The notes under the pieces were generated by a model, which was given only the letters and a program-made list of their open reading frames with translations, had not been told where the DNA came from and searched no databases. From Bacteroidales bacterium (lineage in GTDB: Bacteria > Bacteroidota > Bacteroidia > Bacteroidales > VadinHA17), in assembly GCA_030692905.1 (NCBI GenBank), contig JAUYBT010000190.1, forward strand, positions 1 to 5,706: DNA of 5,706 nucleotides. The letters run 5' to 3'. The translations under genes and the position numbers were made by a program. Below are positions 1 to 4,671 of this stretch, one piece after another; positions within the stretch are counted from its first letter, which is position 1, and each line of letters starts with the position of its first letter.

Positions 1-606
1 AAAGTAATTTTCTTTTTTTAGAGATAACTTTTGAAGAACATCTGAATTATCGATTAGCACCATGTTTGCATCTAAAACTTCCATCATCGGACTGCCAGTC
101 TTGATAATCCGGTCGGCTGGTAATCCTTCGCGTAACAAATATTCACGGGCAATATCGCTGTAAGTTAGGTTGATGTCCGAGATATGATCGACAATTTTCC
201 GGTTGGTTTCTTCGGGTACTCGCTGATCGAAACAACGATTCCCTGCTTCCATGTGGAAAATAGGGATATGCCGCTTCTTTGCAGGGATAGCGCAAAGACA
301 AGAATTAGTATCTCCTAAAACAAGGAAAGCATCGGGTTGTTCTTTTTCGAGAACCGGGTCAATGTTGATAATGATTTGACCAATGGTAGTCGTGGCATTC
401 GCTCCGGAAGCATTCAAAAAGTGGTCGGGTTTTCGTAATCCGAGGTCTTTGAAAAATACTTCGTTTAGTTCGTAATCATAATTTTGACCGGTATGTACCA
501 GAATGTGCTCAATGCAGGCTGTTTCGTCAAGTCTTTTAATAACTTGTGACAAACGTATGATCTCGGGGCGTGTGCCTACTACGGTCAGTACTTTTAACTT
601 TTTCAT
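1..606 (-). CDS. fnlC: UDP-N-acetyl-L-fucosamine synthase (2-epimerase), 3' end beyond window
   Basis: The reading frame opens at ATG 606-604 and stays open to base 1, giving 202 codons with no stop. The protein is a WecB-fold non-hydrolysing UDP-sugar 2-epimerase (GT-B fold, cytoplasmic). In the FnlC/WbjD/CapG branch it catalyses the last step to UDP-L-FucNAc by inverting C2. Visible motifs are GTRPE (11-15), HTGQNYDYELN (38-48), LGDTNS (97-102), HMEAGNRCFDQRVPEETNR (118-136) and KTGSPM near 170. By position D99, E120 and E132 match the catalytic acidic residues of E. coli WecB (D95, E117, E131). The EAGNRCFDQRVPEE stretch is typical of the FnlC branch, whereas ordinary WecB has EAGLRT. About half of a usual 370-380 residue protein is present; the conserved C-terminal His and nucleotide-binding half lie outside. 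The start is supported by the MKKLKV opening before the first beta strand. It follows fnlB after the inserted four-helix-bundle cassette, and its leader has no Shine-Dalgarno sequence. Confidence 0.95.
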   Translation of the reverse strand, partial: MKKLKVLTVVGTRPEIIRLSQVIKRLDETACIEHILVHTGQNYDYELNEVFFKDLGLRKPDHFLNASGANATTTIGQIIINIDPVLEKEQPDAFLVLGDTNSCLCAIPAKKRHIPIFHMEAGNRCFDQRVPEETNRKIVDHISDINLTYSDIAREYLLREGLPADRIIKTGSPMMEVLDANMVLIDNSDVLQKLSLKKENYF

Positions 607-617
607 ATTTAATAGAT

Positions 618-644
618 AGCATTCAGTTGTCAGCGATCAGCAAT
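618..644. repeat. Left inverted repeat of the four-helix-bundle cassette
   Basis: This repeat begins AGCATTCAG and contains CAGCGATCAGC at 631-641. It matches the reverse complement of 1090-1116 at 23 of 27 positions; the mismatches are at 627, 628, 635 and 636. A second small palindrome, CAATTG, follows at 648-653 and has a counterpart at 1088-1093. Confidence 0.8.
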
Positions 645-671
645 AAGCAATTGATCTCCGCCAAGTGATAT

Positions 672-1028
672 TTATTTATTTCTTATTTTAATAATTAATG
701 TAGATAACATTTTTTTTATTTCTTGAATATCAAGAAGTAATTTATCCTTTACATCTTGTGAAAAATAGTCAAGATCAGCACATAACAAGATTAAATATTC
801 TGTTTCACTTGCAGATCCCATACTCATTTGTAAAAATCTGGCAAAATCAGAATCACTACCCCGACCACAACCTTCTGCAATATTAATTGCTATAGAAGAA
901 GATGCTCTTCTTATTTGTGAGACCAGACCAAATAACTCATCCTTAGGAAAGTTACGACTTAAAGAATATATCTGTAAAGTAAACTGATGACTTTTCTCCC
1001 AAACTTTCAGTGTCCTAAAATCTTTCAT
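672..1028 (-). CDS. Four-helix-bundle protein (S23 / 23S rRNA intervening-sequence family)
   Basis: This 118-residue protein has full family length. It matches the four-helix-bundle family first described from ORFs in intervening sequences of 23S rRNA genes, and related to the Avd accessory protein of diversity-generating retroelements. Family hallmarks are F-RTLKVW (4-10), FPKDELFGLVSQIRRASSSIAINIAEG (27-53), the GRG that follows, then a FARFLQ helix and GSASETEYL (71-79). It is predicted to be soluble, with four amphipathic helices and no signal peptide or membrane segment. The conserved basic patch around R40-R41 suggests nucleic-acid binding in the family, but its role is unknown. ATG 1028-1026 gives the usual start, MKDFRTLKVW. 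It has no link to sugar metabolism, lies between imperfect inverted repeats, and is co-directional with the operon. It is unlikely to be a DGR component, as no reverse transcriptase or template repeat is visible. Confidence 0.9.
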   Translation of the reverse strand: MKDFRTLKVWEKSHQFTLQIYSLSRNFPKDELFGLVSQIRRASSSIAINIAEGCGRGSDSDFARFLQMSMGSASETEYLILLCADLDYFSQDVKDKLLLDIQEIKKMLSTLIIKIRNK

Positions 1029-1052
1029 TGATATTTCGATTTAGTTAGCAAT

Positions 1053-1083
1053 CAGCGATCAGCGTTCAGCGATCAGCGTTCAG
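1053..1083. repeat. Tandem direct repeat, 14-bp unit CAGCGATCAGCGTT
   Basis: Two exact copies of CAGCGATCAGCGTT lie at 1053-1066 and 1067-1080, followed by a partial third copy (CAG, 1081-1083). The core CAGCGATCAGC recurs at 631-641 on the other side of the four-helix-bundle gene. The array lies just upstream of that gene's start in the direction of transcription. Confidence 0.85.
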
Positions 1084-1116
1084 GGGACAATTGCTGACTG
1101 CTGACCGCTGAATGCT
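1061..1116 (-). repeat. Local imperfect hairpin between fnlB and the four-helix-bundle gene
   Basis: Bases 1061-1083 are complementary to 1094-1116 at 19 of 23 positions, with one further G-U pair possible in the minus-strand transcript. The loop is 10 bases (1084-1093). The right arm overlaps the cassette's right inverted repeat, so the arm can pair either locally or with the far end at 618-644. No T-run follows on the transcribed side, so it does not look like an intrinsic terminator. Confidence 0.7.
1090..1116. repeat. Right inverted repeat of the four-helix-bundle cassette
   Basis: This is the partner of the left repeat at 618-644, in inverted orientation with 23 of 27 positions matching. 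It ends 2 bp short of the fnlB stop codon (1121-1119), so the insertion leaves the fnlB coding sequence intact. Confidence 0.8.
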
Positions 1117-1118
1117 CA

Positions 1119-2237
1119 TCAAACATTCTCAAAGAAGGTATCTGGATTATTAGCATCAAAATGTTCGTTTATCCAGAAAATGGTGTATAGTTCGTCTTCA
1201 CCGATGTTTGTGATATTATGTGTGTACCAAATTGGAATATCTACGTATGCAGGTTCCTCTCCGGAAAGATAGAAATCCAAGACTTCATTTGTTCCGATTC
1301 TTCGAAGCCGGATCAGCGCTTTCCCTTTAATCACTGAAAATCGCTCTATCTTCCAGGTATGAAAATGGTTTCCACGGATTATTCCGGGTTTTGTGGTTGA
1401 GAAACTCACCTGACCTCCTCCATTATGCCTGATTATTTCCACAAAATCACCCCGGTTATCTATGTGTTGTAAATATTTGACCGGATAATGGTTTCGGATA
1501 TCCATATAACACCGGAATGTGTTAAATAAATTGATTTCGAAGGTGTTATTGAAAACCGGGATAATCCCTTTTTCAACATACGTTGATTGAAATGATTTTA
1601 ACAGTTCCAGAATATCGGTTACTTTTCTCTCTGTGGAATGACTGATGCGATATTCTCTTACATTCTTCTTTTTCAAAATAGCGTCGGTAATTGTTTTCAC
1701 CGTCTCAGCTACATAAAGTAATGGAACCTTCTTATCGATCTCAATTTCCGGGTTTTCACCATGAGTGAGCTGATGGCTAAAAGTGGCGATAAAGGAATTA
1801 AAATAGGGATTTCCGAAAGGACCGAAAATATTGGGAAAAACAAAGCCTGTGAACAAGGACCCATTATTTTCAGCCCAGTTCGCCAGTAATTCTCTTCCAG
1901 CCTTTTTTGATTTGCCATAGAGGTTATCAATGTCTTCCTGAATGGATGATGAAAACAAAACATGCGCTTTGCTTTGGGCTTGATCTAAAGCCACTATTAG
2001 CTTTTTAACGAGTGTGATATTTGTGTCGTAGATCACTTGCGGGACTCCGTGCCGGTTCATAGCTGCCAGATGAACAATGGTATCGCAGGATGTAACAAAC
2101 CGGGTTAATTGTTGGTCATCGTTAAAAAACTCATCCTTGAAAGACACCACCTCAAATTCGTCCTTGTAAAGGCGCAGTGTGTTGTACAAATGGGTGCCGA
2201 TAAATCCGGATTCACCGGTAATCCCGACTTTAATCAT
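1119..2237 (-). CDS. fnlB: UDP-2-acetamido-2,6-dideoxy-hexos-4-ulose epimerase/reductase (FnlB/WbjC/CapF)
   Basis: This 372-residue two-domain enzyme is the second step in UDP-L-FucNAc synthesis. The cupin domain epimerises C3 and the SDR domain reduces C4 with NADPH, giving UDP-N-acetyl-6-deoxy-L-talosamine. The N-terminal Rossmann domain shows GITGESGFIG (5-14, nucleotide binding), VHLAAMNR (55-62) and the catalytic YGKSK (107-111, YxxxK). The C-terminal cupin (about 255-372) has RGNHFHTWKIERF (288-300). His291, His293, Glu298 and His340 line up, at an offset of one, with the zinc ligands I recall for S. aureus CapF. Length agrees with CapF (about 370). ATG 2237-2235 overlaps the fnlA stop by 8 nt, supporting the start and suggesting translational coupling. 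All key residues are present and the frame is intact, in contrast to broken fnlA upstream. There is no signal peptide, so it is cytoplasmic. Confidence 0.96.
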   Translation of the reverse strand: MIKVGITGESGFIGTHLYNTLRLYKDEFEVVSFKDEFFNDDQQLTRFVTSCDTIVHLAAMNRHGVPQVIYDTNITLVKKLIVALDQAQSKAHVLFSSSIQEDIDNLYGKSKKAGRELLANWAENNGSLFTGFVFPNIFGPFGNPYFNSFIATFSHQLTHGENPEIEIDKKVPLLYVAETVKTITDAILKKKNVREYRISHSTERKVTDILELLKSFQSTYVEKGIIPVFNNTFEINLFNTFRCYMDIRNHYPVKYLQHIDNRGDFVEIIRHNGGGQVSFSTTKPGIIRGNHFHTWKIERFSVIKGKALIRLRRIGTNEVLDFYLSGEEPAYVDIPIWYTHNITNIGEDELYTIFWINEHFDANNPDTFFENV

Positions 2238-3257
2238 TTCCGATTGTTTCTTTTAAGACATCCTCACGAATTAATGGCAATTTTAATAAAAGTTGTTTCA
2301 TCTCTTCCAGACTAAGAAGATGTGTATTGTGTGAGGTATAATCTGCTACTTCGCCGATCTCTTCCATGCCTTCCGTAAAATATTTACCATAGTTCAGATC
2401 CCTTGTGTCAGCAGGAATCCGGAAGTAATTCCCCATGTCAACTGCTTTAACCATTTCTTCGCGATTCACAAGGGTCTCGTACAATTTTTCCCCATGCCGT
2501 GTGCCAATGATACGGATGGGATTTGAGGAATTGTAAAGTTCAAGTAACGCTTTGGCCAGAATGTCCAATGTTGCTGCAGGCGCTTTCTGAACAAAAATGT
2601 CACCATTAGTGCCTTGTTCAAAAGCAAAAAGGACCAAGCCCAATGCATCCTCAGGGTCATCATAAAACGAGTCATCTTTGGATCGGTAATGGTTAAGGGC
2701 TGGCCGTTTTTTATCTGATCAACCAGTAAAGGAATAACCGACCCCCGTGAAGCCATTACATTGCCATACCGTGTACCACAAAAAACAATTCCGGTTCCAT
2801 TCAAATTGCGCGATTTGGCAATCATCACCTTCTCACTCAGGGCTTTTGTCATACCCATCGCGTTGATTGGATATACTGCTTTATCGGTGCTGAGCACGAT
2901 GACATTTTTAACGCTATGCTCCAGAGCGCTGTCGAGCACATTCTCACAACCGATTACGTTCGTGCGAACAGCTTCCATGGGAAAAAATTCACAGGATGGA
3001 ACTTGCTTTAATGCCGCTGCATGAAAAACGAAATCCACTCCCTTCATGACCGCATCTAAGCTCCTTTTATCGCGTACATCACCAATATAATATTTTATTT
3101 TGTTGTTTAGATACTGCTGCCGCATGTCATCCTGTTTCTTCTCGTCGCGGCTGAAAATCCGGATCTCGTTAATTTCTGAAGTTAAAAACCGCTTAAGAAC
3201 TGTCGTTCCGAAGGAGCCTGTGCCCCCGGTAATTAAGAGTATTTTGTCTTTGAACAT
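2230..3257 (-). pseudogene. fnlA: UDP-GlcNAc 4,6-dehydratase/5-epimerase (FnlA/WbjB/CapE), frameshifted
   Basis: This is the first enzyme of UDP-L-FucNAc synthesis: it removes water from UDP-GlcNAc to form the 4-keto-6-deoxy sugar and epimerises C5. The first 202 codons (3257-2652) show GGTGSFG (11-17), FHAAALKQVP (78-87), LSTDKAVYPINAMGMTK (122-138) and GTRYGNVMASRGSVIP (161-176). Met134 occupies the Tyr place of YxxxK, as expected in this family, with Lys138 kept. After TRFMMTL the homology moves to another frame from 2652 on, running EDALGLVLFAFEQG, GDIFVQKAPAAT, IGTRHGEKLYE, DLNYGKYF and SHNTHLL to the TAA at 2232-2230. A single missing base (expected CTG-GAG, seen CTGAG) explains the break. 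Restoring it gives 342 residues, the normal length. As read, the unshifted frame ends at 2466 after 61 non-homologous residues. It could be a true recent mutation or a sequencing or assembly error. It starts 14 bp after the HisF gene and overlaps fnlB by 8 nt. Confidence 0.93.
2652..2654 (-). other. Site of -1 frameshift in fnlA
   Basis: The upstream frame reads M-M-T-L with Leu202 at 2654-2652. The conserved continuation E-D-A-L begins with GAG at 2652-2650. Plus-strand bases 2649-2654 read CCTCAG where CCTCCAG would keep the frame. One C of a CC pair therefore appears to be missing. Confidence 0.85.
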
Positions 3258-3271
3258 GACTAAAATAAAAA

Positions 3272-4054
3272 TTAAGATATGTAGAAACTCTCTTTAAAAA
3301 TGGCCTCTTTTTCTATCCTGTTTGGATAATTGATAAGTACTGCTTTGTAAATGCCTTTGAATACAAACAGACTGCCGGCAGCAGCACCTATTGCTCCAAA
3401 CTTTTTAATTAGCTGGCCTATGTCGTCTAGTGAACCTGCTCCGCCAAGGACTGTTAACGGCACATTAATGGCATCCCTAATTTTTTCAACCAAGGTAAGA
3501 TCATATCCTTTCATCATGCCATCATGATCGATCGAATTGATAATTATCTCGCCTGCTCCAAGTTTTTCCATTTGTATTGCCAACTCAACCGGGCCTTTTC
3601 CTATAGCCTTATTTCCATTGTGAGTAAAAACTTCATACCTACCACCCAGTAAACGCTTTTTAACGTCTAAGACCACTACCACACTCTGGTTGCCAACGCG
3701 TTCAGCTGCATCAGTCACGAGGTTAGGGTTCTCAATTGCCGCTGAACTAATTGCAACCTTCTCAACACCCAATTGAATAATTCTTTGAACCTGGTCACTT
3801 GTAGTAACTCCACCTCCGTAAGCAAGAGGCATACGACACTCTGCAGCCAGATGTTCGATCATCCTGTAATCAGGCTCTCTTTTTTCAGAGGTAGCGTTAA
3901 TGTCTATAACCATCAATTCATCAACCTCCTTTTCGTTGAATATTCTTACCGCATTAATTGGATCCCCAACGTATTTCGGGTTTTTAAAATTGATCGTTTT
4001 GACAAGCCCTTTGTCCTTAACCAACAAACATGGAATAATTCTGGGATACAACAT
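3272..4054 (-). CDS. wbuZ: HisF-like ammonia-channel subunit of sugar amidotransferase (WbuZ family)
   Basis: This 260-residue (beta/alpha)8 barrel belongs to the HisF superfamily, in the branch tied to glycan amidination (WbuZ, HisF2). Family features are RIIPCLLVKDKGLVKT (5-20), FKNPKYVGDPINAVRIFNEKEVDEL (23-47), AYGGGV (78-83), VVVVLDVKK (125-133) and SIDHDGMMKGYDL (174-186). In histidine-pathway HisF the catalytic acids are Asp11 and Asp130. Here position 11 is Leu while Asp130 is kept. The residues forming the ammonia gate in T. maritima HisF (Arg5, Glu46, Lys99, Glu167) correspond to R5, E46, K99 and E169. I infer that it docks the HisH-like glutaminase and passes ammonia, but does not run the cyclase reaction. 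It starts 2 nt after the hisH-type stop and sits next to the amidotransferase gene, with no other his gene in view. It is cytoplasmic. A role in histidine synthesis is unlikely. Confidence 0.92.
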   Translation of the reverse strand: MLYPRIIPCLLVKDKGLVKTINFKNPKYVGDPINAVRIFNEKEVDELMVIDINATSEKREPDYRMIEHLAAECRMPLAYGGGVTTSDQVQRIIQLGVEKVAISSAAIENPNLVTDAAERVGNQSVVVVLDVKKRLLGGRYEVFTHNGNKAIGKGPVELAIQMEKLGAGEIIINSIDHDGMMKGYDLTLVEKIRDAINVPLTVLGGAGSLDDIGQLIKKFGAIGAAAGSLFVFKGIYKAVLINYPNRIEKEAIFKESFYIS

Positions 4055-4056
4055 CT

Positions 4057-4671
4057 TTATAGCTTTGCAAAATTTTCAAGTAACCGGATACCCCATTGAT
4101 GGCTTTTTTCCGGATGAAACTGGACGCCATAAACATTATTGGAATTTACAGCACTTTCAAATTCACCATCATAATTGGTCGTTGCGATTGCATCTGAAGG
4201 ATTGGAACATTTAAAATAGTAGGAATGAAGGAAATAAAATCGTGATTCGTTATCCATACCCTTAAATAAACCATTTGAATGCAATGGTTGTATGGTATTC
4301 CATCCCATGTGAGGTATTCTCATAGTTGTCGAGTTAGATGGAAGAATAAACTTTTTAACTTCCCCATTAATCCACCCCAGGCCAGGTAAAACACCTTCTT
4401 CGCTTTTTTTTGCCAGTATTTGCATTCCGACGCAAATACCCAGAACAGGAATACTTTTGTTCAGAACCAAATCGTCAAGGGTTTCGTGCATGCCCGAATC
4501 ATTCAACCGTTGCATTGCATAATCGAAGGCACCTACACCCGGTAAAAGTATTTTGGTTGCCTCATGAAGGTCTTTGCCTTCTTTGGCAATTATAACCGGT
4601 ATATTCAGATTATGATACACATTGGCAAATGCCCTGACATTTCCTAATCCGTAATCAATAATTGCAATCAT
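4057..4671 (-). CDS. wbuY: HisH-like glutaminase subunit of sugar amidotransferase (WbuY family)
   Basis: This 204-residue class I glutamine amidotransferase hydrolyses glutamine to feed ammonia to its HisF-like partner. Visible features are IDYGLGNVRAF (5-15), the oxyanion-strand PGVGAFDYAM (44-53), the nucleophile elbow GICVGMQ with Cys80 (78-84), PHMGWN (120-125), FYFLHSYYF (145-153) and QFHPEKSH with His186 and Glu188 (184-191). The Cys-His-Glu triad is complete, so it should be active. Length matches HisH (about 200). ATG 4671-4669 overlaps the amidotransferase stop in an ATGA (4671-4668), which fixes the start and implies coupled translation. The HisF-like gene begins 2 nt after its TAA. 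By sequence alone it could be a histidine-pathway HisH, but the neighbours argue for glycan amidination. Confidence 0.93.
   Translation of the reverse strand: MIAIIDYGLGNVRAFANVYHNLNIPVIIAKEGKDLHEATKILLPGVGAFDYAMQRLNDSGMHETLDDLVLNKSIPVLGICVGMQILAKKSEEGVLPGLGWINGEVKKFILPSNSTTMRIPHMGWNTIQPLHSNGLFKGMDNESRFYFLHSYYFKCSNPSDAIATTNYDGEFESAVNSNNVYGVQFHPEKSHQWGIRLLENFAKL

Larger units (their letters stand above)
618..1116. mobile_element. Putative inverted-repeat cassette carrying a four-helix-bundle gene
   Basis: Bases 618-644 are an imperfect inverted copy of 1090-1116 (23 of 27 positions match, ungapped). Between them lies only the four-helix-bundle gene. The outer ends sit 11 bp from the fnlC start and 2 bp from the fnlB stop. 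Excision of 618-1116 would therefore leave a 13-bp fnlB-fnlC spacer, like the 14-bp hisF-fnlA spacer and unlike the present 512 bp. I see no transposase and no clear target-site duplication. Calling it mobile is an inference from the ends, the placement and the unrelated cargo. Confidence 0.55.

Noticed and set aside
672..1028. Avd accessory protein of a diversity-generating retroelement
   Set aside because: The fold family is related, but no reverse transcriptase, template repeat or variable-repeat target is visible in the window.
1061..1116. Intrinsic terminator after fnlB
   Set aside because: A hairpin is present but no T-run follows on the transcribed side, and the pairing is imperfect. 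fnlC downstream belongs to the same pathway.
1051..1116. CRISPR array
   Set aside because: The units are 14 bp, adjacent with no unique spacers, and partly inverted. No cas gene is present.
1709..1963. 84-residue minus-strand frame inside fnlB
   Set aside because: It is an out-of-frame shadow within an intact, well-conserved gene.
2109..2315. Plus-strand reading frames (for example 2109-2315, 2761-3024, 3100-3297, 3773-4214, 4410-4595, 5301-5528)
   Set aside because: All lie antisense to well-supported conserved genes and show no recognisable protein features of their own.
2230..2643. Separate 137-residue gene starting MGLVLFAF
   Set aside because: It is the C-terminal part of fnlA read in the shifted frame. 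Family homology already begins upstream of that Met (EDAL), so it is not an independent gene.
2466..2651. C-terminal tail of the unshifted fnlA frame as a novel domain
   Set aside because: The Trp- and Arg-rich residues after Leu202 are out-of-frame translation of conserved FnlA sequence.
2640..2670. Programmed -1 ribosomal frameshift in fnlA
   Set aside because: No X-XXY-YYZ slippery heptamer or obvious downstream stem is visible at the switch point, and the family is normally encoded in one frame. A lost base is simpler.
3272..4671. Histidine biosynthesis operon
   Set aside because: Only hisH- and hisF-like genes are present, beside a sugar amidotransferase and fnl genes, and the HisF homologue lacks Asp11.
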